The notes: generated from the letters alone by a model not told the origin. Positions 1-7,870 are shown, counted from the stretch's first letter. The stretch is 22,975 bases of DNA from JBFMFE01 sp040752295 (GCA_040752295.1 JBFMFE010000233.1:1-22975), one strand, 5' to 3'. A program made the numbers and translations.

Positions 1-1
1 G

Positions 2-115
2 TGGGAATTCGAATACAACACCAAGCGTCCGCATCAATCTCTGAACGGGCACTGCCCCATGGATGTTTATCTTTCTGATTATCGGCTCCATGCCGCGTCC
101 CGTATGTTAATGTAG
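2..115 (+). CDS. C-terminal end of a DDE transposase (partial, cut by window start)
   Basis: The frame is open from the first base to a TAG at 113-115 and gives 37 residues. It contains YNTKRPHQSLNG followed by P-M-D-V-Y, the pattern that ends the integrase-core (rve) domain of IS3- and IS481-type transposases. The catalytic DDE residues would lie upstream, outside the window. No terminal inverted repeat is obvious just downstream, where a heptamer repeat begins. I cannot choose between IS3, IS481 and relatives from 37 residues. Whether the element is intact cannot be seen. Confidence 0.7.
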   Translation, partial: WEFEYNTKRPHQSLNGHCPMDVYLSDYRLHAASRMLM

Positions 116-128
116 TGTGTCAATACCT

Positions 129-184
129 GTAGTCCGTAGTCCGTAGCCCGTAGTCCGTAGCCCGTAGTCCGTAGTCCGTAGTCC
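129..184. repeat. Heptamer tandem repeat, 8 units
   Basis: Eight back-to-back copies of gtagtcc or its variant gtagccc run from 129 to 184, and a degenerate ninth unit (gaagccg) follows. The array lies between the transposase end and the 3' end of the nickel transporter gene. The open frames across it on the minus strand (TTDYGLR-like peptides) are products of the repeat, not genes. Confidence 0.9.
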
Positions 185-228
185 GAAGCCGGCAGCCCCG
201 TTGCGGGCGGTCTCCGCGCCCCGCCGCG

Positions 229-1803
229 TCACAGAACCCCGGCTTCGCCCAGCGACCTTATGACGATGGCGGCGCCGATTGTCACCACCGCTGCGCCGCT
301 CGCGTAAGGAAGCGTTCTCATGAGCCGCGACGCCCCCGTCAGCCTCTCCGCGAGAGCGCGCGCCTTCACGAGGAGTATGCCGATGGCGATAAGCACGAAC
401 GCAAGCCCGATGGAGAACACGACGATCAGCGAGATGCCGAAGGCGATCCTGTGCAGCGCCGTCGCCGACAGAAGCACCACCATCGCCGTCGGGCACGGCA
501 CGATCCCGCCCTGAATTCCGAGGAGTATCAGTTCGATCATCCGCACGCCGCCCCCGGCAGGCGCCTCTTTCCCCGCGGCGTGGTCATGGTGACCGACGCC
601 GTGCGCGTGGGGATGCTCGTGCTCGTGTTCGTGCCCGTTGTCGTGCGCGTGGGGATGCTCGCGCTCGTGTTCGTGCCCGTGTCCGCGCCCGCGATGTACG
701 TGCTGGTCGGGATGTATCCCCCTCGCCGCGCGGATGAAAATCCACACTCCTATCGCCGATATGATCGCCCCGGACGCCGCGCCCAGCCAGGGTGTTATCC
801 GCTCGGGCACGACGTACCTGGAGGCGAAGAGCACGCCGACGCCGAGCGCCAGCACGCTGAAGACGTGCGTCGCTGTCACTATGACCCCCAGCGCGAGGGC
901 GTCGCCGACGCCCCCCTTCGCCCCCACAAGGTACGCCGCCACAAGGGTCTTGCCGTGCCCCGGCGACAGCGCGTGCGCGCAGCCGAGGAAAAAAGCCGTC
1001 CCGAGCGCCAGAAACGCCAGCCCCGGCGGAAGGTCGCTCACCTCGAGGTACCGCGCGAAACGCTGCGATTCCCTCCCGAACCGTCCGGCTTCGGGCGCGC
1101 CGCCGCCGGCGAATAATTTCCTCCCCCGCCCCCGCGCGAACGCCACCTCCACCCTCGTGTCGTCCGGCGGCGTCCGCCTCAGCTTCTTCGGGTACCTCGT
1201 CAGCCCGTCGCTCCGGTACGGCGACAGCGCCGACGTCGTCACCACCCTGTGCGCTGCGCTTTCGAACACCTCGATTTCCTTCCAGCCCTTCCGCCCGGGG
1301 TAATTCTCTCCTTCGTAGTGCAGCTTCCGCTTCCCCCACCTCTTCTTCTCGAGGGGCGCGCTCAGCTCCATTTCCACCCGCACGGTGTTCAGCCCCGGCA
1401 GTCCCGGCAGTATGCTCACCGTTGTGTTTTCGAGCGTGAGCCTGCTTCTCCTCCCGTCCACCTCGAGACGCAGCCCGGGGGCGAGTTTCCGCCCCGCTTC
1501 CCGCGAGTAGCCCTCTATTTCCCCCGGCGAATACTCGCCGTCTGAATCGGCGTCAATCGCCTTCAACTCGGGATAGGACGGAATCTCCGCAAGGTCCAGT
1601 ATGTAGCGGACGCGCACCTCGTCCTTCTCGATGCGGACCGCCGAATACTCGTTGATGGACGCGCTTCCCATGGGGTGCGCGAAAGCGGCGCCCGGCGCGG
1701 CGCACACCGCGAAAACAAACGTGAACGTGACGCGGTAACGCGCTCTTTTCCGCGCACGGAGCGCGCACGGTCGCGCGGCGCGCCTTTGCATCGGGATTTT
1801 CAT
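229..1803 (-). CDS. NicO-family nickel/cobalt transporter with periplasmic N-terminal domain and His-rich loop
   Basis: This is predicted to be an inner-membrane Ni2+/Co2+ transporter of the NicO/RcnA superfamily (524 aa). A basic N-terminus and hydrophobic stretch (about 24-42) ending AFA before H43 look like a signal peptide. A soluble domain (about 43-250) follows and carries a canonical EF-hand loop at 84-95 (D84, D86, D88, G89, E95). The membrane part has the family motif HALSPGHGKT at 277-286. Next is a loop with 18 histidines between 364 and 408, then the second half with the VPCPTA motif (PCP 436-438). The start is ATG at 1803 after a GAGGGG; Met5 is an alternative. NicO proteins can import or export metal, and the sequence does not decide the direction. 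RcnA-type exporters also have His-rich loops. No nickel enzyme or metal regulator is adjacent. Confidence 0.85.
   Translation of the reverse strand: MKIPMQRRAARPCALRARKRARYRVTFTFVFAVCAAPGAAFAHPMGSASINEYSAVRIEKDEVRVRYILDLAEIPSYPELKAIDADSDGEYSPGEIEGYSREAGRKLAPGLRLEVDGRRSRLTLENTTVSILPGLPGLNTVRVEMELSAPLEKKRWGKRKLHYEGENYPGRKGWKEIEVFESAAHRVVTTSALSPYRSDGLTRYPKKLRRTPPDDTRVEVAFARGRGRKLFAGGGAPEAGRFGRESQRFARYLEVSDLPPGLAFLALGTAFFLGCAHALSPGHGKTLVAAYLVGAKGGVGDALALGVIVTATHVFSVLALGVGVLFASRYVVPERITPWLGAASGAIISAIGVWIFIRAARGIHPDQHVHRGRGHGHEHEREHPHAHDNGHEHEHEHPHAHGVGHHDHAAGKEAPAGGGVRMIELILLGIQGGIVPCPTAMVVLLSATALHRIAFGISLIVVFSIGLAFVLIAIGILLVKARALAERLTGASRLMRTLPYASGAAVVTIGAAIVIRSLGEAGVL
601..684. repeat. 42-bp tandem duplication inside the His-rich loop
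   Basis: Bases 601-642 and 643-684 are two adjacent 42-bp copies with four mismatches, so 14 codons have been duplicated in frame. The duplication lies in the His-rich loop of the NicO transporter and adds several His residues. It suggests that loop length changes by slippage or unequal recombination. Confidence 0.85.
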
Positions 1804-1857
1804 GCCCCTCGACTAATTTCTGGACTTCCTGTCTGCCTCCAGCACCCTCCCTGGGGA

Positions 1858-1884
1858 GTCGGACGGGTCGGACTGGTCTGACGG
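1858..1884. repeat. 9-bp tandem repeat, 3 units
   Basis: Three nonamers, gtcggacgg, gtcggactg and gtctgacgg, lie head to tail in the 107-bp gap between the small membrane protein gene and the NicO gene. They are in the leader of the NicO transcript. No convincing sigma70 promoter is seen in this gap, so NicO may be read from the upstream operon. Confidence 0.6.
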
Positions 1885-1910
1885 GGCAGGCGCCGCCGCC
1901 AGCCGCGGCG

Positions 1911-2072
1911 TCAGATGCCGGCGATCAGAGGGATCAGCCACAGGAAAAGCACGGCGATGACGAAGAAAAGGACCCCCGATAGCACGCCGACGGCAATCGA
2001 AAGGACGTACCGTCCCGCCGGAAGCGACGCGTATCTCGCGAGCAGGTCTTTCAACTGCGCGGTCAGGTTCAT
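1911..2072 (-). CDS. Small single-pass membrane protein (53 aa)
   Basis: The peptide begins MNLTAQLKDLLARY and ends with a long hydrophobic stretch (about 23-51) closing IPLIAGI. This predicts one transmembrane helix after a short amphipathic, cytosol-facing N-terminus. Its ATG (2072-2070) overlaps the TGA of the dCMP deaminase gene (2071-2069) as ATGA, the usual sign of translational coupling, which supports a real gene despite the size. I do not recognise a family. As the last gene of an operon that also encodes a membrane-anchored Rad50-like protein, it could be a membrane partner, but that is only inference from position. Confidence 0.65.
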   Translation of the reverse strand: MNLTAQLKDLLARYASLPAGRYVLSIAVGVLSGVLFFVIAVLFLWLIPLIAGI

Positions 2073-2566
2073 GCGCCGCCGCCGCTTCCGCGCCCGCCCC
2101 AGCTTCCCGATGGCAGCGGGAATCGCTGGAGTTCAACGCCCGCCTCGTTCAGAATCTCCAGCGCAAGCTCGTCGGGGTAATCCCCCTCGTACACGACCTT
2201 GCGCACGCCGGCGTTTATCATCATCTTCGCGCACGTGACGCACGGCTGCGTCGTGGAATAGAGCGTCGCGCCCTCTATTGAAAATCCGTACAGCGACGCC
2301 TGGATGACGGCGTTCTGCTCCGCGTGAAGCCCTCGGCAGATTTCCTGCCGCTCGCCCGACGGGATTTTCAGCTTCTCGCGCAGGCACCCGCGCACGGCGC
2401 AGTGCTCGATCCCCGCCGGCGCGCCGTTGTACCCCGTGGCGAGTATCCGCTTGTTCTTGACCACGATCGCGCCGACCCCCCGCCGAAGGCACGTCGAGCG
2501 CTCCGCCACGTCGTGCGTTATCCGCATGAAATACTCGTCCCAGCTCGGACGCTCCTTCTTCACCAT
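2069..2566 (-). CDS. Deoxycytidylate (dCMP) deaminase
   Basis: This zinc-dependent cytosolic enzyme converts dCMP to dUMP and so feeds thymidylate synthesis. The 165-residue product has the two zinc motifs of the cytidine/dCMP deaminase fold: HAE at 81-83 (His ligand and catalytic Glu) and PCVTC at 108-112 (two Cys ligands). The stretch TGYNGAPAGIEHC (44-56) is typical of the dCMP branch (ComEB-like). The start chosen is ATG 2566, preceded by GGAGG at normal spacing. The frame is open further upstream, but that part overlaps the phosphatase gene and looks non-native. The start overlaps the phosphatase stop by 7 bases, and the stop overlaps the next gene by 4. The Gly/Ser-rich C-terminal tail (about 153-165) is probably disordered. 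Confidence 0.9.
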   Translation of the reverse strand: MVKKERPSWDEYFMRITHDVAERSTCLRRGVGAIVVKNKRILATGYNGAPAGIEHCAVRGCLREKLKIPSGERQEICRGLHAEQNAVIQASLYGFSIEGATLYSTTQPCVTCAKMMINAGVRKVVYEGDYPDELALEILNEAGVELQRFPLPSGSWGGRGSGGGA

Positions 2567-3489
2567 CCCGGTTCCTCCAGCGCCATCCCGTGCCTCAGAT
2601 CGTTCAGCGACACCTCCACCCGCTCGAATCCGAACCGCTTCATCGCCGCCAGAAGCACGCACGTCCCCGCGGGCATCACGTCGGCGCGCCCGGGCTCCAT
2701 TCCCGGCATCCTCTTCCTCTCTTCAACCCCCGCCGCGCACAGCCTCTCGTACGCCCGCAGGAGCCGTCCGCGCGTCATATTATATCCGTGGACTTTTCGA
2801 GCCTCAAAACGCCGGAGCCTTTGCAGGATCATGGCGAGCGACGCGACCGTCCCGGCGACGCCCACCATGACCGCCCCGCGCGGGACGGCGAACCCCCCGG
2901 TCGCCTCCCGCACCGCCGCCTCCGCGAACCGTTCCATCTCCTTCACTTCCGCCGCGCCCGGCGGGTCGCTCCGTATGAATCGCTCCGTGAGCCGCACAGC
3001 CCCCAGGTCCATGCTCACAAGATGGTCCGGAACACGCCCCGACCCCGCGATCAGTTCCGTGCTGCCGCCGCCCACGTCTATCACGAGCAGGGACGTCCCC
3101 CAGCGCCTCCCCCTCCCCTCGACCACGCCGCGGAACACAAGCTCCGCCTCCCGCCCCCCCGTGAGTACCCGCGGAGCCAGTCCCAGCCGCTCCAGCGCCG
3201 CGATAAACTCACCGCAGTTCACTGCGTCGCGCGCCGCGCTCGTGCACGCCGTCAGAGTCCTCTCCGCGCCGCGCTTCCCGATGCGCTCGACGAACCCCCC
3301 CACCGCTTTCAGCGTGCGCGCCATCGCCTCGTCCGTCAGGCGGCGACCCCCGATGCCCTCCCCAAGACGGGTCACTACGTCCGCCTCTTCCAGCATCGTC
3401 AGCCTTCCGCGCGTGACCCCGAACACCGCCATGCGCGCTGTGTTCGTGCCGACGTCTATCACGGCGATGGTGCCGGTGCCTTCGGGCAT
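2560..3489 (-). CDS. Ppx/GppA-family phosphatase (exopolyphosphatase or pppGpp phosphatase)
   Basis: This is a member of the actin-like ASKHA fold that releases phosphate from polyphosphate or from the 5' end of pppGpp. With the chosen ATG at 3489 it has 309 residues, the size of the short two-domain Ppx forms. Visible motifs are the first phosphate loop IDVGTNTARM (11-20), TSAARDAVN (83-91), the catalytic-glutamate region GGREAEL (111-117, E114) and the second phosphate loop IDVGGGSTEL (137-146). No good Shine-Dalgarno precedes ATG 3489. The frame is open for 42 more codons upstream, but that part overlaps the ATPase gene and is low-complexity. It lies 61 bp after the Rad50-like gene and overlaps the dCMP deaminase start. 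Ppx and GppA cannot be told apart by sight. Confidence 0.85.
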   Translation of the reverse strand: MPEGTGTIAVIDVGTNTARMAVFGVTRGRLTMLEEADVVTRLGEGIGGRRLTDEAMARTLKAVGGFVERIGKRGAERTLTACTSAARDAVNCGEFIAALERLGLAPRVLTGGREAELVFRGVVEGRGRRWGTSLLVIDVGGGSTELIAGSGRVPDHLVSMDLGAVRLTERFIRSDPPGAAEVKEMERFAEAAVREATGGFAVPRGAVMVGVAGTVASLAMILQRLRRFEARKVHGYNMTRGRLLRAYERLCAAGVEERKRMPGMEPGRADVMPAGTCVLLAAMKRFGFERVEVSLNDLRHGMALEEPGW

Positions 3490-3550
3490 CGGGGGACTGC
3501 GCCGGTCGTCCGGCGCACGGTTCCGGGGAGCGCCCCGTTTCAACGGGGGA

Positions 3551-6493
3551 TCATCTCCAGCTGCAGACGACGGGCTGGCGCTCCGCGTGGAGGTCAACGC
3601 GGAGGTAGTGGTCAACGAACTCCTCGAGGTCGGGAAGATGGGATATCAGGAATATCTGCTGGAAGTTATTCTGTAGCGCCCGCAGGAGGTTGAAGAAAAG
3701 CTCGCGGCGCGATTCGTCGAACGAGCTGAAAGGCTCGTCGAGGAAGAGGAACCGGCTGTGCGACTGCGAGTCCGCCGTGGCGGCGCGGGCGAACGCGAGT
3801 CGCAGGGAAATGAGAAGCTGGTCCACGGTGCCGCCGCTCAGCGAGTCGAGGTTCACGTAGTCGTTTTTCTCGTACGAGAACACGCGTATGTCGAAGTCGT
3901 CGCTGAGCCGCACCTTCTGGTACCGTCCGCGCGTCATCCGCGGAAGTATCCACCCGAAGTACGATTCAACCTGCGGCACGAGGCGCTTCTTGATGTCCTG
4001 CCCCGTTCTCATAAGGAGGGTTTCCAGCTCGCGGAACTTGATTATGCCCTCCTCCATCTCCTTCGCCCTGCTCTGGAGTTCGAGCAGTTCCCTGCGCGCG
4101 CCGGCGGCGCGGCCGAGGTCTTTCTCGACGATCTCCCTCTCGGCGTCCGCGCGTTTCAGCATGGAGGTCAGTTCGCCGACCTTCCTTTCGAGGAATTCGA
4201 GCTTCTCCCGCAGGAGGGCGAACTTCTCGTCCGAGCAGTCTATGTCGCGCGTCGCCTCCCGCATCTCGTAATACTTTATCAGGTCCTCGTCTATCTCCCT
4301 GACGATCTCCCTTCGCTTCGACTCGAGGTCTTTTATGCGGGCGCCCTGCTGTTCGATGCGGGCGATGGTCCTCACGTTGTCCTCGATCTCGCGCCTGAGC
4401 TGTTCGCACCGCAGTGCGGTCTCCTTCTTTTCGACCGTCAGCGCGCGCTCGTCATCCTCCGTTACGCCCAGCGCGTCCTGCTCGGAACGGTAGCCGGCGA
4501 TCAGGTTCCTGACGCTCCCGATCTCGGCGTTGAGTGTTTCGATCCGCGACGCCGCCTCTTTCCTGCGGGAGACCTCGATGGAAAGGGCGTCCATTTTCGA
4601 CTTCGCCTCGTCACGCTCGCGCGTCCTGTCCAGGAGCAGTTTCTCAGGGTCGAGCGCGCGTGTCCGCTCGAAACCGGGGTCGCCGCCGACGTAGTCCCGC
4701 AGGCTCCCGTACGTGGAAAGAAGGCTTTCCATCAGGTCGCGCGTCCGGACGGTCTCCGGCATCTCGTGTCTCTTGAGCTGTTCGAGCGACGCCTCCACCT
4801 CGCCGAAACCACCGCACTTCAGGTAGGCGAGAACCTTGAGTTTGGCGGAGACCTCTTCGCCGCGCCGTTCCGATTTCATCTTTTCGGATTCCAGTTCCTC
4901 CTGCGTCTCCTTCAGTTCCTGTATCCCCCTCTGCGTTATGGAGAAGGCGTAGAACTTCTGCTGCGTCGCCTGGAGCCTTCGGTTGACCCCCCCGAGGCGC
5001 ACCTGCGCGGCGAGAGCGGCGGCGGCGGCGGGGACGGCGCCCGTGAGCACGAGAAAGAGAAGCGGGGTGGAGAGCGCGAGGGGAAGCGCGATCCCGGCGG
5101 CGACGAAGAATCCGGCGGCGGCGAGCGTTATGTCGCGCCTCTGCGCCAGTACGCCCTCGCTCGCCTGTAGCTGTATTATCTCCTGCTGGTTCACCTCGTC
5201 CACCGCCGCCGCGTCGAGCTGTTTGCGCAGGCGGTCGAGCTGGCTCGCAAGTCCGCTTTCCTTCTCCAGCGCCATCTCGTAGTCCTTGCGAAGCGTCGTT
5301 CTCACCTTGTCAAGCTCGCTCTGCAGAACCTCGATGTCCTTTGACAGGTGCGAGCAGGTCATGCGGAACTTCTGCGGGTCGAGGAACGTCTGTATGTGGT
5401 AGTCGAGCGCCTCGTACGCCTTTTCCAGCCTCGCCAGCTCCCCTTCCTTCCTCTCGATGTCGTCGAGTCTCGCCGCCGATTCCTTCAGCTCATTTTCTTT
5501 CGTCCGGAGGAATTCCTCGCTTTCGGCGGTCTTTCTCTCGAGCGCCTTCCAGCGTTCCACCCTCTCCAGCCCGGCGTCTATTACCGCGAGGCGCGTTTCC
5601 CGAAGCTCGCGGACAAGGTTCTCCTTTTCCACGTTCTGTTGTTTCAGGTGCGGGACGCCGTCCGCCTCGCGCATCAGTCCGCCCACTTCGGCTTCGATGT
5701 TCCTGAGGCGCTCCCGGCGGTTCTTTATCCTGAGGTCGAGCACCTCGTACTGTTCCTTTTTCCGCCTGATGTCCTCGAGAAGCGCGGCGGTTGACGAAGT
5801 GCGCTCCCGCTCCCGGATTGATTCCACAAGCTCCCTCTGTATCTCGTCCCTCTTCCTTTCCACCCTCTCGAGGTCCTTCTGGCGGGACAGGTACACCTCG
5901 AGTATCTCCTGCTTGTCCTTCACGCGTCCCCTGTGGTAAACAAGCTCGGTCTCCCGCAGCTTCCGCTTTTCGGCCGCCCTCCTCGAGACCCGCTCCATGA
6001 ACCCCACCCCGAGCATGTTGTTCAGAACGATTCGCCTGTCCTCCACGCTCCGCAGTATGATGTCCAGTTCGTTCTGCCCGATGAACGTCGAATACCTGAA
6101 CTCGCGGAACCCGAAGCCGAGAAGCTGTTCTATCTCCCGTTCAACCGCGTCCGCTCCGGCGGCGAGCGTCGCCCCGGTGTCGAGGTTCTTAAGCTGCGCG
6201 TGAACCGCCCCCTCGGACGACATCTCGCGGACGATCTCGTGCACGCTGCCGCCAAGGCGGAATTTCAGCTCCATCCTGCTCTCGTTCTTTCCCCACTGAA
6301 AGAGCTGCGACGGGGTTCCCTCCGGCGCCTTCGGCGTGCGCCCGAACAGGCTGTAGCATATCATCTCACCGATGGTGGACTTCCCGCACTCGTTGTCCCC
6401 GAAAATCCCTATCAGCCCCGACGCCGGCAGCCCGTCAAGCTCGAATTCGCGGAAACGCTTGAAGTTGCGCGCGCGCAGGGACTGTATGATCAC
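3551..6493 (-). CDS. Rad50/SbcC-like coiled-coil ATPase with a central transmembrane hairpin
   Basis: The 980-residue protein is an SMC-like ABC ATPase. Walker A is GDNECGKST (32-40), and a Q-loop-like STFIGQNEL lies at 135-143. The ABC signature is LSGGT (885-889), Walker B is FLFLDE (915-920), and a switch His follows at 952. Two long coiled-coil arms (about 165-455 and 500-830) separate the head halves. Rad50 and SbcC have a CxxC zinc hook at the midpoint; no CxxC is present here. Instead residues about 456-497 form two hydrophobic helices with a Pro/Ser turn, as I recall for YhaN of Bacillus. The coil tip should therefore sit in the membrane with the ATPase heads in the cytosol. The start is GTG 6493, overlapping the previous stop as GTGA, so the two proteins are probably made in fixed ratio. 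The ATPase motifs look intact. Confidence 0.85.
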   Translation of the reverse strand: MIIQSLRARNFKRFREFELDGLPASGLIGIFGDNECGKSTIGEMICYSLFGRTPKAPEGTPSQLFQWGKNESRMELKFRLGGSVHEIVREMSSEGAVHAQLKNLDTGATLAAGADAVEREIEQLLGFGFREFRYSTFIGQNELDIILRSVEDRRIVLNNMLGVGFMERVSRRAAEKRKLRETELVYHRGRVKDKQEILEVYLSRQKDLERVERKRDEIQRELVESIRERERTSSTAALLEDIRRKKEQYEVLDLRIKNRRERLRNIEAEVGGLMREADGVPHLKQQNVEKENLVRELRETRLAVIDAGLERVERWKALERKTAESEEFLRTKENELKESAARLDDIERKEGELARLEKAYEALDYHIQTFLDPQKFRMTCSHLSKDIEVLQSELDKVRTTLRKDYEMALEKESGLASQLDRLRKQLDAAAVDEVNQQEIIQLQASEGVLAQRRDITLAAAGFFVAAGIALPLALSTPLLFLVLTGAVPAAAAALAAQVRLGGVNRRLQATQQKFYAFSITQRGIQELKETQEELESEKMKSERRGEEVSAKLKVLAYLKCGGFGEVEASLEQLKRHEMPETVRTRDLMESLLSTYGSLRDYVGGDPGFERTRALDPEKLLLDRTRERDEAKSKMDALSIEVSRRKEAASRIETLNAEIGSVRNLIAGYRSEQDALGVTEDDERALTVEKKETALRCEQLRREIEDNVRTIARIEQQGARIKDLESKRREIVREIDEDLIKYYEMREATRDIDCSDEKFALLREKLEFLERKVGELTSMLKRADAEREIVEKDLGRAAGARRELLELQSRAKEMEEGIIKFRELETLLMRTGQDIKKRLVPQVESYFGWILPRMTRGRYQKVRLSDDFDIRVFSYEKNDYVNLDSLSGGTVDQLLISLRLAFARAATADSQSHSRFLFLDEPFSSFDESRRELFFNLLRALQNNFQQIFLISHLPDLEEFVDHYLRVDLHAERQPVVCSWR

Positions 6494-7683
6494 TGGTTCT
6501 CTCCGATCTCCTTCAGCCCCATTTCGAGCAGTTCGTTCAGGAGAGCCTGCTCGGGCGAACCGGGCTTCGCCTGCCTGATCTCGCCCTCCATGTACCGGCG
6601 GAATTCATCTTCCGGACTCCCCACGTGCAGCGCGCCGAACCGGTACTCTTCACCCTCGTCAACGAGCACGAGCCGGTTGTCCAGATGAACGATAGCGTAC
6701 TTCTCCCTGAGCGCGGACAGGACTTCACCTCCCAGAAATTCCCTGAACCTGCCGAACCCCGTCTCCCCCTCCAGCACAATGTACAGGACCGCCTCCCTGT
6801 CCCCCGCGCCCGCCGCCTTTGACACAAGCGACCCCAGGTCCTTTTCCCCAGGCGCGCACGTGACCGACACGTACTCCACGGGCCGCACACCCGTCTGCAC
6901 CGCACCCACCGCCGGCTTCGCGTCCGCGGACGCTATCCGGTACTCCACGAAGTACTTCCTGTCCCGGTCACAGCCCAGGTCGAACCTCTCCACGCTCCCC
7001 GGAAACACCGCCGCGTATTCGTCCGTGGACAGATCGCGGAAACCGTACGGACGCCCCAGCGCGAAGCACCTGTACCCCCTCCCGAACATCGGAGCGAACA
7101 CACGCTCCCGAAGCAGCCCCTCCTCAAGCTCCACCCCCGGCTGCTTCCTCGAGTGACAGTTCAGTAGAAATATCCCGAACGATTTTTTGCACGCCGGCGC
7201 CTCCTTCGCCCGGAAATCCTTCTCCAAAAACCGGTCGAACCTGCACGACGCCACCTTCACCTCCATCCCCTCAACCTTCACGTCCACGCTGTCCACCTTC
7301 TCGCCGCATCCGATCACGTGGACGTATGGCAGGTGCTCGAATATCGAAAGTATGCACTCCGTCTCCCCGCCCGCCTTGACGAGGATTTCCTCCTCGCCGG
7401 GACATATCACTATCCTCGCCTGCGGATTTTTACGGTTTATCCTGCCCAGCCCGTTGAGAACGAACGACACGGTCTCCCTGTCCGGGTGCAGCCGGTCGAA
7501 GAGACCCCCCGCCACGAGAAGAAGGTGCGCACCGCTCTCCACCACGTGGTCCAACACCTGCTCGAAAGCCCGGAAAATGTCCCCCATTCGCACCTTCTCG
7601 GCGCCGCTCTCGTAGTTCGGAAACCGCCTGCCCAGGTGCAGCGCGGACGTGTGTACCGCCTTCACCCCGTCCAACACGCGCAC
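6490..7683 (-). CDS. SbcD/Mre11/YhaO-like protein with a degenerate (probably inactive) phosphoesterase site
   Basis: This 397-residue first gene of the operon has the layout of the Mre11/SbcD subunit that pairs with Rad50/SbcC. The calcineurin-like phosphoesterase motifs are recognisable but broken. HTSALHLG (11-18) has Ala14 where the family has the metal Asp; only His16 remains. AGGLFDR (58-64) has Gly60 for the bridging Asp. The Gly-Asn-His-Asp motif reads GEEE (96-99). LLNCH (173-177) has Asn for His, and the last Gly-His-x-His reads GRPYG (210-214). Metal-dependent nuclease activity is therefore unlikely. The C-terminal part (about 260-397) could hold the capping and Rad50-binding region. 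The start is GTG 7683; GTG codons just downstream are alternatives. A promoter lies 50-80 bases upstream. The frame is intact and the protein full length, so this is not a decaying pseudogene. Confidence 0.8.
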   Translation of the reverse strand: MRVLDGVKAVHTSALHLGRRFPNYESGAEKVRMGDIFRAFEQVLDHVVESGAHLLLVAGGLFDRLHPDRETVSFVLNGLGRINRKNPQARIVICPGEEEILVKAGGETECILSIFEHLPYVHVIGCGEKVDSVDVKVEGMEVKVASCRFDRFLEKDFRAKEAPACKKSFGIFLLNCHSRKQPGVELEEGLLRERVFAPMFGRGYRCFALGRPYGFRDLSTDEYAAVFPGSVERFDLGCDRDRKYFVEYRIASADAKPAVGAVQTGVRPVEYVSVTCAPGEKDLGSLVSKAAGAGDREAVLYIVLEGETGFGRFREFLGGEVLSALREKYAIVHLDNRLVLVDEGEEYRFGALHVGSPEDEFRRYMEGEIRQAKPGSPEQALLNELLEMGLKEIGENQ

Positions 7684-7733
7684 CCCCGTTCGTTTTTCCC
7701 CAAATCCGTTCCCTTCTTAAAAAGTGGTGAAAC

Positions 7734-7763
7734 AGTATAGCACAGATTTTCCCATCTTTTCAA
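7734..7763 (-). promoter_or_regulatory. Sigma70-type promoter of the SbcD/SbcC-like operon
   Basis: On the minus strand a -35 TTGAAA (7763-7758) and a -10 TATACT (7739-7734) are separated by 18 bp. Each matches the consensus at five of six positions. The start point would fall near 7727, about 45 bases before the GTG start at 7683. It is the only strong promoter seen for the five-gene minus-strand operon. Confidence 0.65.
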
Positions 7764-7870
7764 CGGCGGCGCAACTTCGGGGTCTGCGACATAAAAGTGG
7801 GGTTATCAACATATGGTCAGGTCAGAACATATCAACATGGGGTCAGTCAACATGGGTTTGGAGATTAGAC

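Noticed and set aside
129..184. Heptamer array as a CRISPR
   Set aside because: Units are 7 bp without spacers; it is a simple tandem repeat.
3490..3615. Forty-two extra N-terminal codons for the Ppx/GppA gene
   Set aside because: They overlap the ATPase gene, read as low-complexity Ser/Pro/Arg sequence, and the family begins at the IDVGTNT loop.
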